Shown piece after piece: positions 24,301 to 33,401 of a DNA stretch of 64,000 nucleotides. Origin of the DNA: Rutstroemia sp. NJR-2017a BVV2. Taxonomy: Eukaryota; Ascomycota; Leotiomycetes; Helotiales; Rutstroemiaceae. The first letter of the stretch is position 1. Each line of letters opens with the position of its first letter. The notes under the pieces are model-generated. The model did no database searches, was not told the origin of the DNA, and saw only the letters and a list, made by a program, of their open reading frames with translations. Location of the stretch: NCBI GenBank assembly GCA_002946415.1, contig NJPS01000048.1, positions 1,612,001-1,676,000 of the forward strand, in the 5' to 3' direction. The translations under genes and the position numbers were made by a program.

Positions 24301-27300
24301 CCACTTTCAACAATGCTCTTATTCGAGACACTGCTAGGGGTGTTTCTCGCGACGAAATGGTCGAGGTTCTGGAGGATGTCTTCGCGAAATACAACACTGC
24401 TCTAACACACGCGCCCACACAAGGTATCACACGTGAAGATGTTGTCGATGCCGTGCAGGAGGTTTTGGCTGGTTCCAGCTCTGCTCTCACTCGTGAGACT
24501 GGCAATGGTGCATCTAGAGATGTAATCTTTGAAGCTGTCCGCGCGGGTCTTGAGACTCAGGAAACTAGTGGAGGCGTTACCCGTGATGAGATCACTGATG
24601 CTGTCAAAGAAGGCAGTCTCACCCGCGATGAAGTTGTCGACGCAGTACAGGAAGTGCTGAGTACATTTAATTCTGCTCTAACTCAGGGAGCGTCTCCAAG
24701 TATCACAAGAGATGAAGTCCTGGGAGCTGTGAAGGACGGATTCCAAGCTAATAATGTCAATATCACGCGTGATGAAGTTCTCTCGGCAGTAAAGGAGGGA
24801 CTGCAGTCAATGGGGCAATCTCCGACTCGAGAGGAGATTGAAGCTATCACCCGTGATGATGTTTTTGATGCTGTGAAGAATGGATTCGAAATCCACGATA
24901 TTGGAGGAAGCATAACTCGAGACGATATCCTCGAAGCAGTCAAAGGAGGCAGCATAACTCGTGAAGATATCCTTGACGCTGTAAAGGATGGCCTGCAAAC
25001 CTTTGACTCCGCTTTGACAAGGGGTGTCACTCCAACTGTGACCAAAGCAGATGTCTTTGAAGCTGTGAGAATCGGTCTTCAGTCTCAGCGATTTCCACCA
25101 ACAATCAACCGTGATGATGTCACTGAAGCTGTCGCTGATGGTCTTCGAACCTTCAATTCTGCTCTTGTTAGCGTTACAGAAGTGAGCGCCAGTAAAGGGG
25201 ATGTCTTTGATGCTGTCAAGGAAGGTTTCGAAACTTTTAATTCCGCGTTAACGCTCGATATTCCCGTTGGTGTTAGCCGCGAAGACGTCATGGACGCCGT
25301 GAAAGAAGGACTGCAAACCTTTGACTCTGCGCTTACCCGAGAGAATGTCAACATCAGCCGAGAAGATATTCTTGGCGCTGTCAAGGAAGGTCTAGAAAAG
25401 TACGATTTTGCTGCATCGACTGCTGTTACCACGGTTAGTCGTGATGTCGCAGAGACTATCACTAAAGAAGATATCTTTGAGGCCGTGAAAGCCGGACTTC
25501 AGACTTCATCCAACCCTGTTGATGCTTTCACGACCCAACTTTCGGAACGCTTGCAAGATATCTTGGAGTCGATACGCACGGAATTTAAGGCGGTCTCGGA
25601 TGAAGCGAAGGAGAGCGTTGTTGCACATGAACGAGATACCGAACAGCTGCTTGGTGCAACCAAAGATGGATTTGAGAAGCTCCGCTCTGATATTGCGAGT
25701 TATGTAGATCGCTCTTCTGATGTCACAGGAAAAGATGAAATTCTTGAAAACATGCGAGACAACTTCATCACTCTTCGATCAGAAGTTGAGGAGCTGATTT
25801 CCAAGAACTCAACTACTGGCTTCGAGACAGTGCATGGGGAGTTGGCACATTTGCGAGAATCGGTGGCGACTGCGCTCATTCGTGAAGGAGCCAACTCTGA
25901 CAAAGATGAAATTCTCGATGCCTTGAAGGAGGGTCTTGAGGGTCTCCGAGCCGGTATGGAGAGGCCACGTGAAGACGATGAAGACAGTATGCCAGGGACT
26001 GGCGACATCATCGATGCCCTACAGGATGGCTTTACTGTTCTGAAAGCCGAAGTTGAAAAGGTCGGCAGTAAACCTATCGACATGAGTATCAATCATGAGA
26101 TTTTGGACACCCTCAAACAAGGTCTAGAAGGGCTGCGTGCTGAACTTGATTCTTTGAAGGAGACTAAAAAAGAAGAGCAAGCTTTAGTAGAGATCAACAA
26201 TCGTGCCATTGTTCCACTGGCAAAGGACAACTTGAAGCGGGACGATATTGAGAAACTGGAATTGCTCATCACCCAGTTAAGAGTGAAGGTCGAAGCAATT
26301 GAAGCCCTTGAGCACCCAGCCCCACAGCCAGCCCCTGCTTCAATAGCAAAGGAGGATTTGGCAAGCATTGAAGGTATGCTTCGTGGAGTACAAGAAAAGA
26401 TCGACGGCTTCTTCACTCAAGTCGCCATCCCGAACGAAAATATTGTCAAGAAGGAAGACCTGCAGGCTATCGAGACTCTGCTACGAAATACCAAGGCCAA
26501 GGTCGATGAAATTGACCCCGAACAGGCTGCTAAGAAAGATGACATCGAGACAATGGGAACGCTGATTCTTGAGGCTCGAGATGGTATCAACAACTTGACC
26601 ACTCATCTTGAAGAAGTGTCGAAACAGGATCATATCAACGCCGTGGAAACTTTAGTTCGTGATATCTTGATAGGCCTAGCGGAAATCAAGGAACATGCCG
26701 AGAGCCAAGCTGAAGATCTCGAGAAGGTCACCAAAACCGACATCGAAGCTGTTGAAGCTGTGTGCCTAGATGTCAAATCTGCCATCGAACAGACCGTTGT
26801 TCCCGAGTTTGCTGCTCTGGCAACAAAAGAAGATGTCAACAATCTTGGAGAAGTTGTCAATGAATTCAAAGAGCGCATGGAGACACACGCATCTGCCAAT
26901 GCTAAAGCATTCGAAGAGCGTCAGGCAGAGACGGTCGGTGTTGGAGAACGTGTCACTGAAATCAAATCCTTCCTCGAACAATTCAAAGACGCAATGAAGG
27001 AAAAGCTTGATGAAGGTGCCACCAGCATTGATTCTTTACGCGAATTCCTCGACGGCTTAGGAGAGATTATCAGCAAGAACGAGAATATGACTGATGATAT
27101 CAAAGGTGTCTTTGAAGTCGTCAAGACAGAGTTTGAGCAATGCAATGCTGGTATAGTTGGGGCCAAACTCGAGGTTGACGAAAAGTTCCAACAGACATGG
27201 GACAAGCTGGACACAGGATTGGAGGAGAAGTTCGGCGAGCTAATGAGCAAGTACGACGAGATTCAGAACTTCCTGGAAGAACAATCAAAGCTCGGCGAAG

Positions 27301-28808
27301 AAAAGACCACAGAGGTTGAGGCTACCGTTCTCAGCACTAAGCAGGTAGTAGACGATATCAAACTGCTTGTAGATACATTGTCTACTGCCTTGACTGAGTC
27401 GGTTGAAAAGATAGATGAAGGATCGAAGACTGTTTTCACTCGTGTTGACGAAACTTTCACCAAAGTCGAAGAAGTGCAGGCCGAAGCTAAGAGCGAGCAT
27501 AAGCTCACGCGAGAGGAAGTTCTAAAGACTCTCGGAATTGTTGAAGGCGTTCAAGGGAACGTTACTGAATACAACCCCCAAATTCTCGAATCTATCAAAG
27601 ACGTTCTCGCCATTGTCGCTCAACACTATGAGCACTCAAAATCAGCTTCCGAGGCAATCCAAGGCAAGATCGCAGATATCCCCCCACCACCCGAGATCCC
27701 GCCCCCGATTGAACCTGAGAAATATGATGATGCGCCTGTTCATGAGAAACTGGACAAACTTGTCGATCACATGCAAGAAGCTGGTAAATCATTCGCTCAG
27801 TTAGAGATGCTCGATAAGATCCATCAAAAAGTCATGGACACTGCTTCAGAGGTGTCGCAATTTGTTACCAAGCAGACTCAGCGTATTGCCTACGACCATG
27901 CCGAGAAGGAAAGAGCAGCCGAAGCAGCTACCATTGCTCTCGAGAGACGTCTTGCTCAGAAAGAACTTGTTGAGGCAACAGTAGTTGGTCTTCGTGACGA
28001 AGAAGAGCTTCTAAGAGCATCCATTGCAAAACTCAAGACTGAGAAAGAAGACCTTACGTATCAGAAGTTGCGACTTACTTCCGATGTATCAAGCTTAGAG
28101 ACTGCCTTGAGGATTCGTCGTGAAGAGCTTCAGGCAATGGAGGCCAGGGCTGAGGGTCTCGAACGACGTATTCTTGAAGGTGTCATTGATCATTCTCGCG
28201 CTCTTCTACTATCGAAGAATTCGGCAAAGAATGCTCGGGACCCAATGAGCCGCAAACGTACTTCTGTCCACCGAAACTCAACTGCTGCGTCCGTTGCCTC
28301 GAGCGTCAGATCAAAAGCTCCCTCTACAACTCATGACGCAGTCAACATAGCCATGAAAAACCGTTCGATGAATAAAGCGCCACCTTCTGATCAAGCATCT
28401 CGACGTATTCTGTCCCTAAGTCAAATCAACAACAACCTCCCTAACGGCAACTTCAAGCGTAGTCACAGCGTCAAAAAGTCTGATGAATCTAGTGTTCGCA
28501 AATCCAGCTGGGGAGGAACCACGGCGCGAAATTATGGAGAGTTGAATAAGGAGAACCTGGCTCTGAGAGAACAGGAGCATGAAGATGGAAGTTCAAACGA
28601 AAGTGATGGAGCAACGATGAGGAGGAGTAGTCATGGTACGACGGTTATTACGGAGAACGGAACGATTATGACTGGAACAGACAGTCTTGAAGAAGGACAA
28701 GAATGGACGGAAAGCGTGGATGGAGATGGGGACTCCGAAACAGAGAGTGACCTGACGAATGGACATCAGGCGGTAACATTGTATGAGCCCGTGGAAGAGG
28801 TGGCATAA
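21324..28808 (+). CDS. Very large coiled-coil protein with about 30 tandem repeats (2476 aa)
   Basis: Function unknown; related fungal proteins are often labelled 'chromosome segregation ATPase-like', but I see no Walker motifs or SMC hinge. Exons 21324-21424 and 21479-28808, intron 54 bp (GTAAGC/CGCAG). The spliced start MPSVDREASRDSDRLALTHRHSASSDLGRAVVPMWDSSDP joins cleanly through CCAAT-G; total 2477 codons. Residues 1-230 are disordered and rich in P/S/R. Residues about 230-590 are charged helices. Residues about 595-1370 hold some 30 diverged copies of a module with core TR(D/E)D(V/I)xDAVKEGLxTF, often followed by DSAL. Looser copies extend to about 1600 (EILDALKEGL, DIIDALQDGF). Residues 1600-2260 are continuous coiled coil, including KEDLQAIETLL-type units, and the last 200 residues are basic then acidic and disordered. 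Inference: a structural scaffold or tether such as a septal, polarity or cytoskeletal linker. Confidence 0.8.
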
Positions 28809-29206
28809 AAGTTGAACGTGTGTGTGATACCCAGTGGATGAGCGATGGATGGAGGGATATTGGAGTGGTGTTTTGTCTTTTGTCCTTTTCTTGTATTGTT
28901 CTTCGAATTGGGGGTTTGGGAGGATGAAGTATGTATCATGGAAGGCTAGGAACTGGCGGGGAATCACGACAGAACCTATACCATTTGTATGGTTTTGCGA
29001 GGACGGCCCGAGTTAATGATTTTGATGAATAGCGTTTTAGCGATTGTTATGTTTAATTATTTTGTATGTTTTTTAGTATAGTAGTGATATTGATAGTTCT
29101 GAGTATATATATATAGCTCTTCTCATCATGTAAATCTACCTGCTTCTGTTCCTTGTGTCGCAAGTCTGTGAATACATGAAATCCACCCTCTTCGAAGGAG
29201 TTTGTA
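28809..29206. other. Convergent 3' flanks
   Basis: About 400 bp between convergent genes, AT-rich with TATA-like runs at 29105-29115. It probably holds both 3' UTRs. No gene. Confidence 0.5.
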
Positions 29207-30685
29207 TTACTTTTCCTTCTTCAATACCTTCCTCCCCATCATCCACGGCCACAAGCACTCAGGTACTGCAACCTCCTTCTTCTCCTCATTCCATCCATTC
29301 TCGAGAATCGCAGCAATTACCCTCGGCACCGCCAACGCAGTCCCATTCACCGTCCAAGGAAACGCCATCTTCCCCCCATTCTTCGGATTCTCCACTCTCG
29401 TTGCCAACCGTCTACTCTGATAGTCCCCGCAGATACTCAAGCTCGTCACCTCGCCCCACCCTTCATCTCGTTCCTTCCGCGACGGGAAATACGCCTCGAT
29501 ATCAATCTTCCGCATGGCGCTGGCTCCCAGATCCGTCGACGGCATCTCCAGAATCCGACAGTGCAGGCCGAGGGACTGCAGAATCTCCTGCTGGATCGAG
29601 AGCATGCTGTTGAATGTCGAGAGCGCGGATTCGTAGTCCGCTGAGGTCCATGCGAACATTTCCACTTTCGTGAATTCGTGCACCCGGTACAATCCCTTGG
29701 TATCGATTCCCCGCGCGCCCGCTTCTGCCCGGTAGCACCGCGACACGGCGATTTTCTTCAACGGGAGAGAGGACTCGGGAATCGTAGACGAGGCGTACAT
29801 AGCCGCGAGCGGGATCTCTGCCGTGCCGACGAGTGAGTGGGATGGTTTTCCGGATGCGGAATCAGAAGCAGATTGCGCGATGCTGTAGATTTGCTGCTCG
29901 CCGGATTGGTCGCGCGGCTGGAAACCGCAGGCTGATGCGATGTGCGAATAGACCATTGTGGGCGGGGATACAATCTCCCATCCTTGCGAGAGAGCGACAG
30001 AGATCGAGTATTGGGTGAGTGCTTGCTCGAGTAGTGCGGCGCCGTTGAGTAGGTAGTACCAGCCCCAGCCGCTGGTGGTGGAGGCGGAGCTGAAGTCGAG
30101 GAGGTGCAGTTCGGTGCCGATTTGGACGTGCGATGTGGAGGGGGAGGTGGGGGTGTCGGAGGGGGCGGGGTTGATCGTTCCTATTTGGGTGGGTTCGCTG
30201 CCGCGGGGGGTTTCGTGGGATGTGAGGTTGGGTATTGATGCGGCGAGAGTGTTGATTTCGTTTGTCAACTCTACTTCTTTGACCTCAATCCCTGAGATCT
30301 TCTCCTTCAGTTCCCTTGCTTCTTCAATCAACTTTGCTCGCTCCTCGTGTGACCTCGTCGAGAGCGGCTTTTTCAATTCCGCTTTTATGACATTATTTCG
30401 TTCGCGCAGTGCGCGCGCTTCATGCTGATATTCGTGCCATTGTGATGTGAGGTCTATGATTTTGGCAGGGTACGTCGATTGCTGTTTGTAGTTTCGTTCC
30501 AGACAGCTCTTCTCATAGACGGAGGGGTTCGTACGGATGTGTTTGATATCAATGGATTGTTTGGGCGCAATAGAGGGTACAGAGGCATTAGACTGTAGAC
30601 GAGAAGAGGCATGATATCGACGGTTTGGGCGGGCAAAGGAGCGGATTTGGCACCGTAAGCAGGTGAAGCGTTGCGTGGTTGACAT
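29207..30685 (-). CDS. Seryl-tRNA synthetase, probably mitochondrial
   Basis: Class II synthetase charging tRNA-Ser. Single exon, 492 aa. Seen: residues 1-30 form a basic presequence (MSTTQRFTCLRCQIRSFARPNRRYHASSRL) with an R-Y-H-A/S cleavage-like context, so mitochondrial import is likely. The N-terminal coiled-coil arm lies at about 45-150 (HIRTNPSVYEKSCLERN... ELKEKISGIEVKEVELTNEINTLAASIPN). The class II core follows: TGxxxE-like GTAEIPLAAMYA; motif 2 RCYRAEAGARGIDTKGLYRVHEFTKVEMF; and motif 3 TVNGTALAVPRVIAAILENGW. The cytosolic enzyme would lack the presequence. It is divergent from the tRNA-Arg gene, whose mature 5' end is about 320 bp away. Confidence 0.93.
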   Translation of the reverse strand: MSTTQRFTCLRCQIRSFARPNRRYHASSRLQSNASVPSIAPKQSIDIKHIRTNPSVYEKSCLERNYKQQSTYPAKIIDLTSQWHEYQHEARALRERNNVIKAELKKPLSTRSHEERAKLIEEARELKEKISGIEVKEVELTNEINTLAASIPNLTSHETPRGSEPTQIGTINPAPSDTPTSPSTSHVQIGTELHLLDFSSASTTSGWGWYYLLNGAALLEQALTQYSISVALSQGWEIVSPPTMVYSHIASACGFQPRDQSGEQQIYSIAQSASDSASGKPSHSLVGTAEIPLAAMYASSTIPESSLPLKKIAVSRCYRAEAGARGIDTKGLYRVHEFTKVEMFAWTSADYESALSTFNSMLSIQQEILQSLGLHCRILEMPSTDLGASAMRKIDIEAYFPSRKERDEGWGEVTSLSICGDYQSRRLATRVENPKNGGKMAFPWTVNGTALAVPRVIAAILENGWNEEKKEVAVPECLWPWMMGRKVLKKEK

Positions 30686-31003
30686 GGTTGGAAACCTTGA
30701 AGATAAATATATTTTCGCGATGCGGAGAGCTTGGGCTTGTTGCTAGAATTGTGGTCAGAGCTTCTGATTGGTGTGTTGCTTTGCAGCGTTGCAGTATGGG
30801 ATATGTCTCAACCACCTGCCAGAATGAGATTGTGCATAATACACTGACTCTTAAATCAACACATTTCTTCGTAAGACTCTTAGATGTCGTCCCTTTGTAC
30901 CTAAGAAAGTATGTGATGCTACGCATCTCATTTATTTCTTCTCGAGCCATGATTCTGCATCATGAATATTTAATCAAATTAGCCCCTTGTACAACATCCA
31001 ACT
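30686..31003. promoter_or_regulatory. Upstream region of SerRS and of the tRNA-Arg gene
   Basis: These 318 bp lie between the SerRS start (leftward) and the tRNA 5' end (rightward). They hold the SerRS promoter. AT-rich sequence (ATGAATATTTAATCAAATTA, about 30962-30981) sits 20-40 bp before the tRNA, a position where Pol III genes often carry TATA-like elements. Confidence 0.45.
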
Positions 31004-31010
31004 GTCAGGC

Positions 31011-31021
31011 TGGCGCAATGG
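31011..31021 (+). promoter_or_regulatory. Pol III A box of the tRNA gene
   Basis: TGGCGCAATGG matches the TRGCNNARTGG A-box pattern at the normal position (tRNA position 8 onward). Confidence 0.8.
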
Positions 31022-31055
31022 TAGCGCGCAAGACTTCTAATCTTGAGGTTGTGGG

Positions 31056-31120
31056 GTAAGTTCATAGAAACCTCACCATCATCACCAGAACACACATGCT
31101 AACGATTTTCCGCGCGCCAG
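31056..31120 (+). other. 65 bp intron interrupting the tRNA T-arm
   Basis: Begins GTAAGT and ends GCGCCAG, with TGCTAAC at 31098-31103 placing the branch A about 18 nt before the 3' end. Length, donor, branch site and acceptor all equal those of mRNA introns in this window. It lies between tRNA positions 53 and 54. Its last G takes the place of G53 in front of TTCGAGTC, so the B box consensus survives. Intron bases 31069-31074 (AACCTC) are perfectly complementary to tRNA bases 31045-31050 (GAGGTT). Confidence 0.75.
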
Positions 31121-31128
31121 TTCGAGTC
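31120..31128 (+). promoter_or_regulatory. Pol III B box, rebuilt with the intron's last base
   Basis: GTTCGAGTC matches GWTCRANNC. The first G is the final base of the intron. The A-to-B spacing is 109 bp instead of about 44 bp, still within the range tolerated by TFIIIC in intron-bearing tRNA genes. Confidence 0.7.
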
Positions 31129-31140
31129 CCACGTTTGATG

Positions 31141-31898
31141 CGATGCAATGCATTTCTTTTTTTGAATTTTTGATTCCATCATATTCGGCTTCAAAGCTAT
31201 TCAAGTTTGACCGCTGTCCATGTTTTTGGCTATCTGAGGAGCAGCAAATCTTCACGCGGGTCGACCTCTTCCCTCCACAGATAAGAAATCGAATACTGAT
31301 GTTTTCAGACACGACTTCTCGAAGTAGTAGAGAGAAATGAAGTGAATCCGACGACTTAGATACTAAGTATATATAGTATATGACTCCAAGTTAACATCAT
31401 ATAGTAGATTCCAACTCGTATTGATGCACACCAAACTATATACTTTGATTTCGACATATGCTCCGACTTCTCCTCCAGGGGTACTATGCCAAACTCCGAG
31501 TATCAAAAATTGAAACAAAATAAGGAAAAAAGAAAAACCAAAAAGGTTGTGAGGGTATCCTGTATGACATTTCATAGCATATCATTTCCATAGTTCGTTC
31601 GTTCGTCCGTCCGTTCTTTTCGCATTAACATGAAATTTGAGAGAAAAGGTAAATGAGAGCATGAGAAAAGAAAAAACGTGCTGTTTGTTTGTGTCGTTAG
31701 TAGTCGTAAGTGGGTCGGAGTGTATGTCGTGTTGTACGAAGTGATGAGATGGCGCCTTGCGTACGTCTCGTTCCGTTGTGATCTCTCTTCGTTGATGTGT
31801 CGCTTTCCTCCATGCTATTGACAAGTTATCAGAAAGAGACGCGTCATCTCGTAAGTCATGTTTTCTAGCCAGCCCCGCTCCCCCCTTCCCTGCTTCCC
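31141..31898. other. Non-coding interval after the tRNA
   Basis: About 760 bp. Apart from the T7 terminator it is AT-rich (TATATAGTATATGA region 31368-31382) and contains a GTTCGTTCGTCCGTCCG run near 31593-31614. No gene. The right part should be the 3' UTR of the BTB gene. Confidence 0.5.
31157..31163 (+). terminator. Pol III terminator (T7)
   Basis: A run of seven T starts 17 bp after the discriminator base, preceded by TTTC. This is the usual Pol III stop and suggests the gene is or was transcribed. Confidence 0.75.
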
Positions 31899-33401
31899 CT
31901 ACAACCATACAAAATCCCTATCATCCACCCTCGTGCAGACCAAAAAGCTCACTCCACTTGCATCACCCTCCAAGAAGCTCCTCATCAATGGCTGCACCAC
32001 CTCTCGAGCCATCGCCTTCATCTCATCCAGCCTCTTCTCAAACCTCTTGATTCCGTCTCGGGAATATAATTCCGGCGTGAGCTTCAGGAACTTTTTACAC
32101 TCTTCGTGGTTTAGATATGCTTGGTTCGAAGATGATCCGAGAAGCTTGTACGTCCTTCCCATTTGTTGATTTTGGGACAGTGGGGGAGGCGCTGGAGGAG
32201 GATTTTGGACAGTTAGGGAGGAGCTTCGAGCGTGTTGACGAGGTGATCGTGTTGGGGGAGGGGTTTGAGGAGGCGATGTATTTTCTGCCAGCCATTGCCG
32301 GAATAAACTGACGACTAGCCAGTCTGCGTATGAATTGCTAGGTGTGACTCTTTCTCCTCTCGCATTGAGTAACGTGAGTCTGAAGAGTTGCCCTTCAATA
32401 CCCCGCACCAAATCTCTCAGATCCTCGACCTTATCCTCTATTGTCTCCACTACCGAATCAGGTAACTGGTTCCTGATATGCCTTTCGCCCGCAGGCCATG
32501 CGCCCACCACATGAATCAATGCTTCTTGAAAGATCGTCTTCGATTGCGATAGGTATCCTAGTTTTAGATATGATGAAGGGTACTTTGCGATCTGCTTCCA
32601 AAGCCTGGAGTGAAATTGTAGAAGGTGGTGGTCGATTCGTGGACCAACCACAGCAAGCGCATCGTAAAGATCAGCGAGGGTAAGGAGAGATTTGCACTGA
32701 ACGTATGCGACGGCTATATCGATCGAGTCAAGATGCGGAGGATGGTTGTAGAAAATGCGAAAGAGGTTGTCATAGTCGTTAAGAAGGTCTTGATCTTCTT
32801 GTGTAATTTGTGGAGGCGCAGGTGTAGTGGAATGCGATGAGATGCTCAGGTTTGCGACGGAGCGAAAGAAGGAGGGGTTGGATGAAGGAGGCTTATTTCG
32901 GACGGGTGGTGGTCGATGGTCGCCTGCGCCGAAGAGGGAAACGGTTGTGCTGGGTGAAGATTCTGGTTTTTGTACAAGCATAGGTATATCGTCGTTGCTT
33001 GTGCCACTATCCAGTTCATATCGCCATCTCCTCCTTGGTTCTTTCCTGCCACCTGCTTCACTTCCTGAATCTTCACCTATCCTAGCCAACTCTCCCCCAA
33101 CCTCACTTGTAGTCGTAGTAGCTCGAGACCAAGCTTGACTTGTGCTTGCTTCGAAGAATCCAGAACAATTTGTTAGGATGAGTCGATGTAACAAATATCG
33201 ATTCGTTTTCGAGCCAGCTTTAATTATAATTTCGACATCGCCGGTGTGTGTAAAGACAGGAAAGTCGTTCTGCGGTATGTATGACGACCCTCCTGCATGG
33301 CTTCGTCCATGTCTTCGATGGCGGGATGCACTGACTCTCGAAACGACAGAAGATGGGCCTCGAAGGGCCAGAGATTGGGCCGGTTCGACTTGCGACACCA
33401 T
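31899..33401 (-). CDS. BTB/POZ-domain protein (500 aa)
   Basis: Single exon. I take the ATG at 33401 (MVSQVEPAQS); the upstream in-frame ATG at 33530 adds 43 residues of aromatic/basic sequence without similarity. Seen: residues 1-45 basic and Ser-rich; about 48-75 (FPVFTHTGDVEIIIKAGSKTNRYLLHRLILTNCSGFFEAS) is the opening of a BTB domain, with the conserved D-V-E-I and H-R-L-I-L....F.F pattern. A long Ser/Arg/Pro-rich insertion follows, and residues about 220-360 are helical (LLNDYDNLFRIFYNHPPHLDSIDIAVAYVQCKSLLTLADLYDALAVVGPRIDHHLL), consistent with the second half of a BTB/BACK-like fold. The C-terminal part contains a Pro-rich linker and a charged helix. Substrate-adaptor function for Cullin-3 is possible but not shown. 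Confidence 0.75.
   Translation of the reverse strand: MVSQVEPAQSLALRGPSSVVSRVSASRHRRHGRSHAGGSSYIPQNDFPVFTHTGDVEIIIKAGSKTNRYLLHRLILTNCSGFFEASTSQAWSRATTTTSEVGGELARIGEDSGSEAGGRKEPRRRWRYELDSGTSNDDIPMLVQKPESSPSTTVSLFGAGDHRPPPVRNKPPSSNPSFFRSVANLSISSHSTTPAPPQITQEDQDLLNDYDNLFRIFYNHPPHLDSIDIAVAYVQCKSLLTLADLYDALAVVGPRIDHHLLQFHSRLWKQIAKYPSSYLKLGYLSQSKTIFQEALIHVVGAWPAGERHIRNQLPDSVVETIEDKVEDLRDLVRGIEGQLFRLTLLNARGERVTPSNSYADWLVVSLFRQWLAENTSPPQTPPPTRSPRQHARSSSLTVQNPPPAPPPLSQNQQMGRTYKLLGSSSNQAYLNHEECKKFLKLTPELYSRDGIKRFEKRLDEMKAMAREVVQPLMRSFLEGDASGVSFLVCTRVDDRDFVWL

Larger units (their letters stand above)
31004..31140 (+). tRNA. tRNA-Arg(UCU) with a spliceosomal-type intron in the T-arm
   Basis: Exon parts 31004-31055 and 31121-31140 fold into a complete 72 nt cloverleaf. 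Acceptor stem 31004-31010 pairs with 31133-31139 (seven pairs, three G-U); D-stem GCGC 31013-31016 with 31024-31027; anticodon stem 31029-31033 with 31041-31045; anticodon TCT at 31036-31038 in loop CTTCTAA; variable loop 31046-31050; T-stem GTGGG 31051-31055 with CCCAC 31128-31132; T-loop TTCGAGT 31121-31127; discriminator G 31140. The fold needs precise removal of 31056-31120. No intron is present at the canonical position 37/38. All stems pair, so the exons are not visibly decayed. A dead gene cannot be excluded, because the unspliced transcript cannot form a T-arm. Confidence 0.85.

Noticed and set aside
29202..30428. Several plus-strand open frames over the seryl-tRNA synthetase
   Set aside because: Mirror frames of a clear single-exon synthetase gene; Ser/Pro/Arg composition is typical of antisense frames.
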